Assembly: GCF_029784155.1 (NCBI RefSeq) | Contig: NC_073692.1 | Location: 332,029,920 to 332,093,919, forward strand | DNA: 64,000 nt | Source: Uranotaenia lowii | Taxonomy: Eukaryota > Arthropoda > Insecta > Diptera > Culicidae | Direction of reading: 5' to 3' | Shown: piece after piece, positions 9,153-19,618 of the stretch | How positions within the stretch are numbered: the first letter of the stretch is position 1 | Layout of the letters: each line of letters opens with the position of its first letter | Position numbers and translations under genes: made by a program | The notes under the pieces: generated by a model | The model's database searches: none | The model's input: the letters and a program-made list of their open reading frames with translations, nothing else | Told to the model about the DNA's origin: nothing

Positions 9153-11529
9153 TTAACCAACATTTATCAATCTCTGCCCAAGATTGCTTTTAGTTTTTTC
9201 ATAAAACTTCTGAATCGATGTATGATAAAGTGGAACCCCCTTTAAAATCTGCGAATTGGACTCGGTGATCCTTACGGCCACGTAATCACCACTGACAATG
9301 GATTTCATCTCGCTACCATCGATATCATCCCAAGGAACATGCCCGAAAGGAATTATAACTTTTACATTACCGTCGTTCCGTCCAGATAGATCTCTGTTAG
9401 ACCTCTTACTTGGACCTTCCACCAAAACCAACTCCACTCTGCCAACGAATTTGCTGTTTAATTGTTCTGCTGTTTCTCGGAAAGCCTTTATCATTTCACG
9501 GAGACGAGATTGCTTCACATCTTCTGGTACATCGTCTTGAAAACGTCGATGAGCCGTTGTTTTCTAAGAAGTAACGAATAAAGTTTTGAATATTGTAAAA
9601 ATAAATTAGAATAAAATAAAACTTACCTCTCTCATGCTATAGGCAAACAGGAAGGCATTGTGGTATTTTACTTTTCGAATCAAGGAGATCGTTTCCGCGA
9701 ATTCCTCATCCGTTTCGCCACAAAACCCGCAAATGAAATCACTCGACAGTGTCACTTGCGGTAGTATTGAACGGACTTCGTGAACCAGATTTATGTAGGC
9801 TGCGCAGAAAAATATGAAAATTGTAGTATCTATCTAGGCTGATTGAAAAAAAAATCTTCAAATGATTAAAATGCGTATAACAGTGAAGAGTCTGGAAAAG
9901 ATAATTTATATTTTAGATAAAAATTTAAAAAAACATTACTTTCGACAAATTGAAAATCAGAATCAGCAAAATAGCTAGTGAAATCCTTATATTACATATC
10001 CTTAATTGGGCTTGTGATATAGCTCAGTTGGCAAGTCTGTTGTCTCCTGAGCCGATGTCCGCGAGTTCGAGCCCAAGAGTAAGCATCGAACACAGTTGTA
10101 CCGGATAGTTTCTCAATAACGATCCGCCAACTGTAACGTTGATAAAGTCGCGAATGCCATAAAGATGGTAAAACGACTATAATCGAAACAAAACAAAAAT
10201 ATCCTTAACCTGAACTATAGGTTATAACTGACAGGCTCACGTACTCCTAACAATGAACATCAAACATATTCAGAATGTGCTTGAGCTTATACTCTGTTGA
10301 ATTGACTGTTCTGTCAGGTACAATTTTTTTCAAAGTCATGTGCTTTAACTCGAAAATTTGCATTTACCTTTCCTATTGTAACCACGACGCATTCGTTCCA
10401 GCACCGAGGAGCTTCCAGATTGGGCGGGAAGGTGTAAGCTGTTGCAAATGTTGGGATAACGACCAATTGTTTCTAGCACATTTTTGGGGAAATCTTTAGG
10501 ATGGGGTGATGTAAATCTAATCCTCATTTCTGGGACAGTTTGTGCAATTTCCTCTAGCAGTTCAGCAAATTTTAGACCCCCGATTTTAGTTTTGTAAACT
10601 GTTTTAAAACCCGGAGCCACGACAACAGCTTGCTTTGTACTGTCTTGTTCATAGATTTGGCCTGACGTATCTCGATAGCTATTCACATTTTGACCCAGTA
10701 GTGTTATCTCCTTGATACCTTTGGATTCCAGGTACAAAACTTCCTGTTTGATTGAAGCAATAGGCCTGGATCGTTCCTTGCCCCGTGTGAATGGGACTAT
10801 GCAGTAGGAGCACATGTTGTCGCAGCCCCTCGTAATAGACACATATGCCGTCCGCGATTTACGATCTAGTTTCATCGGAATAACATCGGCGTACGTTTCA
10901 TCGAGAGAAAGTAAAACATTGATTGCTTTCTGTCCTTTCTGGCCAACTGCGAGGAGCCTCGGTAGATCTTTGTAACTATCGGGACCAGCCACAACGTCAA
11001 CGACCCGTTCCTTCTCCACCAGTTGTGTCTTTAATCTTTCGGCCATGCAACCTAGAACACCAATTTGAATAGGTTTAGTTTCCTCTCGCTGGTCCTTTAT
11101 CGAACGGAAGTGCTTCAGTCGATTCCAGACAGTACTCTCTGCTCCATCCCGGATGGCGCAAGTCATCAGCAGTACCACATCAGCATCGTGAATGCTTCCG
11201 GTTCGACGGAAGTCATGGGATTTCAAAATAGACCACACGATTTCGGTGTCATTGGTGTTCATCTGGCAACCGTACACTTCGAAGAAAACTTTCCGTCGGT
11301 GTCCCGAAACAGATTCACGCGACAAGTACGGTATATCACTGACCTTCTTAATGTGGTGTACCGACGACAATCCCTCATCGGGTGTACCTTCCTGTTGTTG
11401 AATGAACTCACGAAGGCCCGGACCTTGCTGAAGCCGATTTTCGAAACCATCACGACGAATAGAAGAATAACACCTGTTTAACAGTTTAACATCTCTAAAA
11501 AATAGTTTTCTCACAGATAAATTCATCAC
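9153..11529 (-). CDS. CDK5RAP1: CDK5RAP1-type tRNA methylthiotransferase, three exons
   Basis: Coding exons on the minus strand are 11529-10368, 9799-9627 and 9563-9153, joined at GT-AG sites (donors GTAAA and GTAAG; acceptors CAG and TAG). They give 1746 coding bases and 581 residues, close to the family length. The N-terminal MTTase domain carries the cluster cysteines in YGCQMN (88), TCAIRD (124) and GCMAE (161). The radical-SAM core has C-x3-C-x2-C at 236/240/243 ([10 protein letters not shown]). Exon 2 encodes [16 protein letters not shown] and exon 3 the TRAM-like end with [11 protein letters not shown] and [12 protein letters not shown]. The family converts i6A37 to ms2i6A in tRNAs, chiefly mitochondrial ones. 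The Arg-rich start fits a mitochondrial presequence (inference). Intron 1 contains an antisense SINE. Confidence 0.93.
10006..10198 (+). mobile_element. tRNA-derived SINE in CDK5RAP1 intron 1
   Basis: The tRNA-like head has an A-box-like TAGCTCAGTTGG and a B-box-like GAGTTCGAGCC. It is followed by a tRNA-unrelated body and an A-rich tail. The 10-bp duplication ATATCCTTAA flanks it at 9996-10005 and 10199-10208. Two further copies of the family are at 50873-51063 and 53493-53683. It is antisense to the host gene and clear of the splice sites. Confidence 0.85.
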
Positions 11530-12271
11530 CGCACGAGTTTTGGGACCTTAGATAATTTTTTTTGTTTTGAATTGCTTTGCGACTGTATTTTTGCATTTCG
11601 TTCATGAAAGGATCCCGATTAGCGGACGCGTACTGTGGAATTGTCTTGCACGCTGATATTATGTTACTTTTATCTGATTTTTAACATGAAACTTTTGCAC
11701 GAGGTACTATATTCAATTGAATTGAAAAAAAAACGGATTTTTATCATCATTCTCGTTTTCGATCGAATGACATTCGTCCAAAATTTTGCTATCAGCAATC
11801 TAAAAAACGGAATACACAACATTTTTTGAACTCAAAAAATAAGTTTTTTTTCTCACATTTTGAATTATATTTTTCTTCAATACTATCGAATTTTTTCGTA
11901 TTTCAGTCCTTAATATAATATAATATTTTGAAGGAAAATTAGCATAGTTGCCGCAGCAGGTGATGTTTTCATCTTTGTAAAAAAATAGAAAAAACCGATT
12001 TGAATTCTAGCCTGAATGTCTAACTTTATTTTAAAGTGTAGTTATTAAATTTTCAAATTAAAATGAGTTTTTTCCAATCCAAATATGCTCGGTATCACGA
12101 CAAAGTGTAGAAAATCGATTTTGCCCTCATTTCGTCGATGTAAAAGACGGTGCTTTGCATTTTTAGTTTAGAAATCTTATTTATAAAAACTTACAAGTTA
12201 TATTACTCAAAAAACAGAAGATTTACAAGTTTAAGGTGTTCAAGTGAAAATTTGGGACAAAGCGCTGCATC
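11530..12271. promoter_or_regulatory. Shared intergenic region between divergent CDK5RAP1 and PCNP
   Basis: 742 bp separate the two start codons, which point away from each other. The region is AT-rich with no other coding signal; it must hold 5' UTRs and the promoters of both genes. I see no clear TATA or initiator that can be assigned, and an upstream noncoding exon of PCNP cannot be excluded. Confidence 0.5.
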
Positions 12272-13800
12272 ATGAGCCGCTGGGATCAAAGAACCGAAGG
12301 TATTGTGTTGCGCAGGGCATAGCCTGCAATGTTGTCATTGCGTTGGACCGATTGCATCCTTTCGTAACATTGACATTATTCTTTGTTATATTTCTTTCCT
12401 TGTATAAAAGTGGTAATGTGAAAACTATATTGATGTATTCCTGCAAAGGTACAATAGAATAGAAGGATTTTGTGTTTTGCATCATCTATAATTTGAGACC
12501 CCATTGAAACGTAGTTATTTAATTTTGCCAGTTCTCTTTGTACCCCCAAAAATAAATTGCCACAGGACCTCCTCGGGTGAAGCGTGGTGATGAGGAGCAA
12601 CATCGGCGAGACGACGAAGAAAAATGCTTCCGGCGAAGTCGGAGCAGATCCCGATCCTCCTCCCCGGTCGAACGCAGACTGCGGCAGCTGGACGAGGAAC
12701 GGCGCCGGAAGGAGAGGGAATTGAGACAGGCAGCGCATCTGGAACAACAACACACCCAGAAACGATTGTCAGATAACAGCTCAAGCGATGATTCCAACGA
12801 AGGTAATTTTTTGCTCTCTAGATAAAAGATACATGACGTTATCAGTATCATCATAATTGTACACTTTTTGTGTCATACTGAAAATTCCCAGCTATCCGTT
12901 CTTATTATACTTTTAAAACGGTCTAATTGAGCCTGTAAAACGAATGCTTTCGGCGTGTTCGTAAATTGATTTTTTCTATCGATGCTGGCGTTCGTAAATT
13001 AAACAAAAATCAATTTACGAACGCGCCGTTTAATATTATTTTGAACATTGATATTCATCAAGGAATTTAACTTCAGAATTTTCATTTTTATTATTCTAAA
13101 ACGGATTCCTTAATTTTTTTTTGTTTATTTTAGACACTTTACCATCTTTGCGGCATTCGTGTCTTGTTTATTTGATTACAGAGTTTTGTAGATATAACAT
13201 TCTTTAAGGAATTCTTAAAGTGACTGTTCTGGTGATTCTTCGTTTCTTAAAATTTCGTTGACTGTTCCTCTTATATTGTATTCATCTCGTGCTTCTTTGA
13301 GAATTCTGTAATAAAATATGATTTACATTCAGAAATCCAGACACTTTTTAAAGTAACGCATACAAATTTATTCCACTTCTTTGATACTAACTTCAGCACC
13401 ACAACCAGCTCCGACGGTGGGCTCGTTGAAACCGAAAATAGGATTCGGTTTCCAAAAACCATCCGCTGGCCTGAGTAATCCCGGTGGCGGCAGGTCCGCG
13501 ATGGGCTTCCAGTTTCAACAGAACAGCAATAGCAAATCGAGCGCTATCCAGCTGAAGCTGGGAACGGCACCAAAGAAAGAAACGCCGAAGCTGCTGAAAC
13601 CGGTGGCCAACGCATTCGCCAATGACGACAGCGACGACGAGCCGGAAGAAATGCCGGCCGAGTGTCGGATGCGGATGCGTAACATCGGCCGAGAAACGCC
13701 CACTTCGTCGGGACCAAACTCGTTCGGCAAAACGAAGCAAGGTTTCTGCGATTCCAAGAAAATATTGGAGAAACAGCTCAACTCTCTGGCCGACAGTTAG
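12272..13800 (+). CDS. PCNP: PCNP-like PEST-containing nuclear protein, three exons
   Basis: Exons 12272-12299, 12566-12802 and 13397-13800 join in phase at GT-AG sites and give 222 residues. The C-terminal half matches the PCNP family: KPKIGFGFQ, then SSAIQLKLG, an acidic DDSDDEPEEMP, and MRMRNIGRETPTSSGPNSF with KTKQGF. The human protein is a small nuclear PEST protein linked to ubiquitin-dependent turnover. The N-terminal half differs from what I recall of the vertebrate protein: it is strongly Arg/Ser-rich (RRSRSRSRSSSPVERR, about residues 32-47) and then Glu/Arg-rich and coiled-coil-like (LDEERRRKERELRQAA). Exon 1 codes for only nine residues plus one base. It lies head-to-head with CDK5RAP1. 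Confidence 0.85.
12952..13027. repeat. Short inverted repeat in PCNP intron 2
   Basis: GTTCGTAAATTGATTTTT near 12957-12974 and its exact reverse complement AAAAATCAATTTACGAAC near 13005-13022 flank about 30 bases; the match extends on both sides with few mismatches. It could be a tiny MITE or an intronic RNA hairpin. Confidence 0.55.
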
Positions 13801-14273
13801 GCTGCTGCTGCCACAAAATTATGATAAGCATTATTGTGAGACCCACATGCATAAGTTTAACTTTTAGCAATTCTTACCTATTGTAACGGAATGAGATTTT
13901 TTCCTGTCCCATAAGTACTCTTTGATGGTGTTTATTTTCTAACCAGAACTGCTACTGCTTAAACTTTCCTTTCCCTTCGATTGAATTACTGCACAATTGT
14001 CACTTGGAATAATTGTGTGTTTTCAGTTTTCACTTATTGATCCGATGGAAATTACTGATACTTGTTTACTGTTTTCCTACATATAACTTATCTCTATCAT
14101 ATATATCATACTTTTATTGACTATCTGATAGGTAAAGTGAACCTATTCGTACGATTAGACCAATTTAATAAAATGTAATTTGAAATCCCATTCATTCCCA
14201 TTTTTTAGTGTCGAAGTCCATTTAAAATTAATTTCTATTTATCTATTTACTTTGAATAGAATCATTGCACTTT
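13801..14273 (+). other. PCNP 3' UTR and downstream flank
   Basis: AT-rich noncoding sequence after the PCNP stop. An AATAAA at 14167-14172 is the best candidate polyadenylation signal, about 365 bases past the stop. The minus-strand LINE begins about 100 bases further on. Confidence 0.5.
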
Positions 14274-14424
14274 TTTTTTTTGTAAATTCTTTATTTGAAA
14301 CGGCTCATACCTCTAGGCTTTAAGGAGCCAAACTCGTTTTGCATTTTTACAATTGGTATGCTTAGCTTAACACTTGTTTAGAAGAGAAAGAAGGATAGAA
14401 AGGGAAATATGAAAATAAAAAGAA

Positions 14425-15648
14425 TTACAGCTGAAGATCAATAGCTTTGAGGAAAAGATATATTTCGAACATGTAGTCCAAATCCATCACAGCTAACACA
14501 TCCCTCACTGGAACGTCAGGTAGTTTTCCTCGGGCCCGAAGGGAATCTATGAAATTCGCTCTGGCGACAAGGTGGTCCTCACACGACCAAACAATATGCT
14601 CGATGTCTTGGTATCCTAGGCCGCAATCGCATAAATTGCTGCCAGCAATATTTATACGATAGAGTACCGCATTCAAGGAATAATGATTGGACATGAGACG
14701 GGAAAATAAACGAATAAAATCCCGACTCAGATTCAATCTATCAAACCAGGGTTTAAGGCTTACCTTTGGGATAATCGAGTGGAGCCACCGACCCAACTCA
14801 TCCTCGTACCATCTGCGCTGCCAGTTGACAATATAGCTTGTACATCAGTTCATCAGTGGTAAAACATGCATAGAGTCGATGGCTGTTAATATTTCGTCCG
14901 AGTACTTTTTCCAGTCGATGTGTCTTGTAAGGTCATATGTCATATTTATTGTGTTTGAAGAGTTGACCCCATTGGTGATTGTGATTTCGATAGGCAAGTG
15001 ATCACTACCATTAGGATCATGGACCACCTTCCACTGGCAATCAAATGATAGTGAATTTGAGCAGAGCGAGAGGTCAATTGCACTTTGTCTTGCAGGAGGT
15101 TTAGGTACCCGTGTTTTTTCACCCGTGTTCAAAACTGTTAAATTGAAACTGTCGCAAATGTCATAGATAAGAGTAGAACGACTATCGTCAATTTGTTCTC
15201 CCCAGACAGTTCCATGTGAATTGAAGTCACCCAGGATCAACCTTGGCTCAGGAAGCACTGAGCACAGGTCTTCTAAGTGACTTCGATCCACTGCAACTCT
15301 CTGAGGCCAGTACAAACTGACAACACATAAGTCCTTACCTCTTATGGTTGTATGACAAGCAACGGCCTCAATTCCGCCCGATAAAGGAAGGTGAATTCTA
15401 TAAAAAGAGTGGCACTTGTTGATCCCCAAAAGCACCCCTCCATAAGAATCGTCACGATCCAGACGGATGATATTAAAATCGTGGAAAGAGATGGTAGATT
15501 GAGAAGAAAGCCAAGTTTCGGACAACGCAAAAATATCGCAACTAGTTCTATGAAGTAAATAATTCAGTGAATCCAATTTTGGAATAAGACTACGACAATT
15601 CCACTGTAGAACAGTGATATCTCCGACCTCTCGGCGTAAATTAGCCAT
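14425..15648 (-). pseudogene. LINE copy 1 ORF2 remnant: endonuclease plus C-terminal tail
   Basis: The ATG at 15648 overlaps the ORF1 stop in ATGGCTAA. The apurinic-type endonuclease domain is readable (LQWNCRSL, SETWLSS, LILGDFNSHGTVWGE, GSDHLPIEIT). The frame stops at 14845-14847 just after the deletion junction. In the same phase the C-terminal part follows (LGRWLHSIIPKVSLKPWF, then a Cys-His stretch CDCGLGYQDIEHIVWSC), ending at 14425. RT is absent, so this copy cannot mobilise itself; it could only have moved before the deletion or in trans. Confidence 0.88.
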
Positions 15649-17086
15649 CGAGAGAGACAAACACTGAAAGGAGGGGCCAAGTTCGCATCAACTGCGTTAA
15701 AAATGTCTTTATTATAGGAAGCATTGCAATAACAATTCCTTTGATGGGTTCTGGTACGTTAAAACACGAGAAAATTCCGTTCAAGATGTCGGACAACTTA
15801 AAAATCCCAGATTGAGTAATAGATTCTGGCATTAGGTTAGCAGATGAGGTTTGCGATTCTCCCACAGTCGATGGTTTATTCTGTTGTGGAATTTTCCCGC
15901 GAAAGCCTGGAGGAACTTGTTTTTCATTTTCCGAAAACGATGAATTTTTCTCAACTCTTATTGAGGAGATAATCGTAGGAATTTTTGGAGGTATTTTGGG
16001 GGAAGGCACCTTTGCACGCTTCCGAGAGCCTCCTGCAGAGAGGACTGGATGAACCTCATCAGCCGTGTCTGTGTCCCCGGTGTCCTCATTATCAACTGGC
16101 AGCAATGAGAAAATATTGCTAGGTTGAGATTGGGTCGGTGGAGAGGCGCTCTTTAATATAGCGGCATAAGAACGTTTAGAACGCTCTTTTAAAGAGCGCC
16201 TCTGCTTATCCCAGCTACCTTTAAATGCCTCGCACGAGGAGATTTCATGGGGTGAGCCCCCGCAATAGACACATTTTTGCTCTATTGCCGAGCATGCTCC
16301 TTCCCCATGATTCTCCCCGCAACGAGAGCATCGCTGCTTATTGCAGCAATGAGATGCAGTGTGTCCCAACTTTATGCAATTTTTGCACTCCATTGGGCGA
16401 GGCACATAAAGGCGTACTGGAAGCCTTAAAATTCCGTCAATCAAGACGTAGTGAGGGAGGGCTGTTCCCGCGAAGGTAACTCGAATCGAGGCTGAAGGCG
16501 TATACTTTTTAACGCCATCAACGACGATGGCAGTCTTGAGTTGGCAACAATCCACGATTCCGACCGAAGTAGAATCGAGGCTCTTAAACTTGCCAACGCC
16601 GTGAGCCTTAACGTATTCAGCCTCCAGACTCGATTCGGTGATTACACCCTCGATTTCTACGTCTCGAGACGGAATATAGAGCTGATACTCCAAATTAAAA
16701 AAATTGCTAACAAGAATCGCGTTTGCGGCCTTCCGGTCTGCCACAACGACGCGCAATTTATTTGGCCTTACCTTCGAAACACTGGTAACGGAGGGCCACC
16801 TCGCCAGATCTTTGGTGATCTGCACCACATTCAAACCTTTACCGTTAGCTTTGGGCCGGATAAAAACCACCCAGGGCCCAGAAAAGGTTGAGTTTTCCGG
16901 ATAGGTCCGGAGTCGGGATGTTTTTTCCACAGCTGTAGGTGGTGAGGGAGAACTAACTACTAGAGGGGCATGAGCACTAGCATTTGAAGGACCAGCTACT
17001 GCTGAATCCTCCAGATGCTCCTCATCTTCGTAGATGATCCTCTCATCATCTACAGCTGGTGGATCCAACCCCCCGCCTTCGCTCAT
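15641..17086 (-). CDS. LINE copy 1 ORF1 protein (Gag-like, CCHC knuckles)
   Basis: Open for 481 residues from the ATG at 17086. It has an acidic N-terminus, an RRM-like middle region (WVVFIRPKANGKGLNVVQIT), and three Cys-His zinc knuckles beginning CKNCIKLGHTASHC, CSRCGENHGEGAC and CVYCGGSPHEISSC. The C-terminus is Lys/Ser/Pro-rich. ORF1 proteins of this type bind the element RNA. It is clearly homologous to the plus-strand copy at 29119-30558. The frame is still open although ORF2 is destroyed. Confidence 0.88.
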   Translation of the reverse strand: MSEGGGLDPPAVDDERIIYEDEEHLEDSAVAGPSNASAHAPLVVSSPSPPTAVEKTSRLRTYPENSTFSGPWVVFIRPKANGKGLNVVQITKDLARWPSVTSVSKVRPNKLRVVVADRKAANAILVSNFFNLEYQLYIPSRDVEIEGVITESSLEAEYVKAHGVGKFKSLDSTSVGIVDCCQLKTAIVVDGVKKYTPSASIRVTFAGTALPHYVLIDGILRLPVRLYVPRPMECKNCIKLGHTASHCCNKQRCSRCGENHGEGACSAIEQKCVYCGGSPHEISSCEAFKGSWDKQRRSLKERSKRSYAAILKSASPPTQSQPSNIFSLLPVDNEDTGDTDTADEVHPVLSAGGSRKRAKVPSPKIPPKIPTIISSIRVEKNSSFSENEKQVPPGFRGKIPQQNKPSTVGESQTSSANLMPESITQSGIFKLSDILNGIFSCFNVPEPIKGIVIAMLPIIKTFLTQLMRTWPLLSVFVSLDG

Positions 17087-17687
17087 ATTTTTTCGCGGAG
17101 ACACGAATGTCTACCGTGGAAAAATATGAGCGGAGCAAAATATGAACGAAATAATAAAGAGAAAATGATAGATACAAGAAAAAGAGAAAAAATGAAAAAA
17201 GAATTACCAGCTAATTAAGCACTCTTTTATATTTATGGCTCCTTCAATGTCGATGAACCCAACCACGTGGTCTTCTGTTGTTGGTTGAAGATGGCTGCTC
17301 CAATTGGTACTGGGCACAATCAAATGATGATATCCAGGGTAATTTGCCAAACAATTGCGATGCCCCTGGTGGTAATCAACCTCTCTTGGCGGTGTCGGTC
17401 AGTTTGGTGAAAATGGGAAAACTGCAATCCACCAATAACCCCACTTTTCCGAAGGGTTATGAATGTCAACTCTGCCCTGGCGAATGGCAGGAAAATGTCC
17501 ACTTTTACAACCCGGCACACAACTCCGGATAAAAAGGTTAACCGTCCGGACGGTATCCACTCCCGGAATAAACGGACGGACAACGGACACTTTTTTCTCA
17601 CACACTACTAGACACTAATGCTCGAGATGCGCGAAACCACAAGTGTTCTCAACGAGTGTTGCAAGACGAATGTCATCATTGCACTTT

Positions 17688-17951
17688 CATAGCATAAACC
17701 TGTAAAAGCTGTTTTGTACAGAAACCACGTGTAACAGATTTAAGTATAAACATTGATTTAATCGTTATTTTTTTGTTATTGAAGTTTTCGCTAGAAATAA
17801 TCACAATGTACAACTGAAAAAAAGAAATCCACAAAGTTGCTCAGAAAAGATGACCTGTCAATAAATTTTAACGTTATGTGCTCGTGATATTTGTTAGGTC
17901 ACAATTTTATTTTCAATTGAAATTTCGAAGCAGGTTATTTCTTCTTTAGAG
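17688..17951. other. Flank between LINE copy 1 and Gypsy-B
   Basis: 264 AT-rich bases with no gene or recognised repeat. It ends in TAGAG (17947-17951), the left target duplication of Gypsy-B. Confidence 0.5.
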
Positions 17952-18119
17952 TGTTCTGGTTCAAATAAAACAAAGAACTTAGTCAAACATAACGAATGTA
18001 TTTAAGACGATCCAGACTATCTAACGTATATTACTCGAATGCTCATCATATCAAAATACACTGAGATGAATGCTTAAGGCTTATTCATATTATACGAGGG
18101 GCTATTGGATGATACAACA
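17952..18119 (-). repeat. 3' LTR of Gypsy-B
   Basis: 168 bp, identical by eye to 36347-36514, with TGT...ACA ends. In minus orientation it is preceded by the purine-rich GTAGGGAGGA (about 18120-18130), a likely polypurine tract. Confidence 0.92.
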
Positions 18120-18143
18120 TCCTCCCTACATTAAGCAAAAAAT

Positions 18144-18774
18144 CTACATCAAATAATCTTTTAATTTTTTCGGAAGTCTTATTTCTCTTTTTGGACGGCT
18201 GCGAACACTAACTTCTTCTGACGGCGCTGAACTCTTTCTCGATGACGACGGTGTAACATTTTGCGGTGTAACGGGTGAATCCTGCTCCGGCGAAAACATC
18301 AAAGCAGGCACCGACTCTGGTTTGTTGATATTTTGATTCGCTGTTTTCTTTTGACGGTCGTTCGTGCGTAGATACGTTGCGTTTTCCTTTGGTGGTTTCT
18401 CGGGCGATAATTCTGTTGGTTTGATCTGCATACTGCCTGATTCCGAAGAAGGTTCTTTCCGCGGCTTGATGTGAACCAGACTTCGGCGGTACGATGATCC
18501 ATTCACGTTTACTCGGTAAGAACGTTCACTCAATTGATCCGAAACTCTGCCAGCAGACCATAATTTAGAAGTATCTGGATTCAGTTGGACATACACCGGG
18601 GAGCCGATAGCTAACTCAGGTAGGTTCTTCGTTTTCTTATCGTACTGAAATTTACTCTTCTTTCGATTCCTCTCTATATTTGCCGGTACATTCTCCACAA
18701 TCTTAGGAAGAAGATTTGTTGCCGACATGGGAACACCGCACCGAGTCGATCGAGAAAACAACCTGGAGGCTGGA
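18144..18774 (-). CDS. pol: Gypsy-B Pol, block 3: end of integrase and C-terminal tail
   Basis: Reading minus from the BEL insertion site, this block carries the integrase C-terminal part (NVPANIERNRKKSKFQYDKK and a chromodomain-like/SH3-like segment LAIGSPVYVQLN...VSDQLSERSYRV). A Ser/Pro/Lys-rich tail with the final KREIRLPKKLKDYLM follows. It continues the phase of block 2 if one CTGGA copy is removed. On its own it has no promoter or natural start. Confidence 0.85.
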
Positions 18775-19597
18775 TGTGACGGCGCGCCTCCATCAAAATC
18801 ATTTTCAAAATTTTGTAGAGTAGGAAGAGAAATTTCGAATCAACATATAAAGGTCAACTGAAAAAGACCTTTTACTTGTGTGAGGAAATGGTTTGGAGAG
18901 AACATTTCAGAAAAAGAAAAGAAGAATAGTTAGGAGAAGCCATCTAGGATTTTATTGAAAAGCGTAGCACATTGTGAGGTCTAAAATTTATTAAACTTAT
19001 AACTAAGTGGAAGTTATCAGGTAACCGCATCTGAAAAGATAAAAAAAAAGAGAATTAGTTAAACAGTTCATTTTTAAATATTATTAGGAAGCTGGAACAC
19101 TTCAACGCCGTAGTGATATCACCACAACGTCTCGTTCAGAATTCACGAGCTGTGTATGTAAGTTGTTAAGCACGTTAAATGTCATATATTAGAATGCAAA
19201 CTATTTCTAACATGTAAAATTACAACAGACATCCAACGCGTAGAACAGTTGCAAGTTGAGCATCCCGTAGGGCCCAAACGGCATCTTTGCGCCGGTTCGT
19301 AAAAGGTTAACATACTTACCTATCCACCGTTGAAAAGTGAGGTTACCTGAAACTTTATTATAAACAAAAATACTTACCCAATATTATTGTACAAACACTC
19401 CAGGAACGTCCGAAGTTAGTACGTTGAACTGAATTGAAGAAGGATTAATTAGAAGAGGAAAAATTAGTAAACGTAAGTAAAACATACTGTAAACAACAAC
19501 AACAAAGTTACATCTAGAATAATTGCAGGAAATTTTTAATACACTGTTTATTAAAAACTCGGACAAGGACTCTCAATTCATTCTTCGGCGATTCACA
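18775..19597 (+). repeat. 5' LTR of the BEL element
   Basis: 823 bp. It has nine A in the run near 19041-19049 where the 3' LTR has eight, and no other difference was noticed. The reading frame of the polyprotein extends upstream into this LTR, but that part is not expected to be translated. Confidence 0.93.
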
Positions 19598-19618
19598 TTA
19601 AAAATTTCGTTTATCACG

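Larger units (their letters stand above)
14274..17674 (-). mobile_element. LINE copy 1 (I-like clade), internally deleted
   Basis: Minus-strand non-LTR element with a poly-A tail (poly-T on plus) at the left. Its 5' end resembles that of the plus-strand copy (CATTCGTCTTGCAACACTCG against CATTCGTTTTGCATCACTCG). A 13-bp duplication, ATCATTGCACTTT, flanks it at 14261-14273 and 17675-17687. ORF1 is complete. ORF2 keeps the endonuclease and then jumps to the extreme C-terminus, losing about 2.5 kb that includes all of RT and most of RNase H. Both ends are present, so the deletion is internal and not 5' truncation. Confidence 0.9.

Noticed and set aside
10009..10080. Possible tRNA gene with TAGCTCAGTTGG and GAGTTCGAGCC boxes
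   Set aside because: Part of a SINE with A-rich tail and a 10-bp target duplication, repeated at 50873 and 53493.
11065..11481. 138-residue plus frame across CDK5RAP1 exon 1
   Set aside because: Antisense shadow of a clearly conserved exon.
18144..18761. Independent gene on the minus strand beside the BEL element
   Set aside because: It is the C-terminal block of Gypsy-B pol; phase and the CTGGA duplication connect it to 26906-28544.
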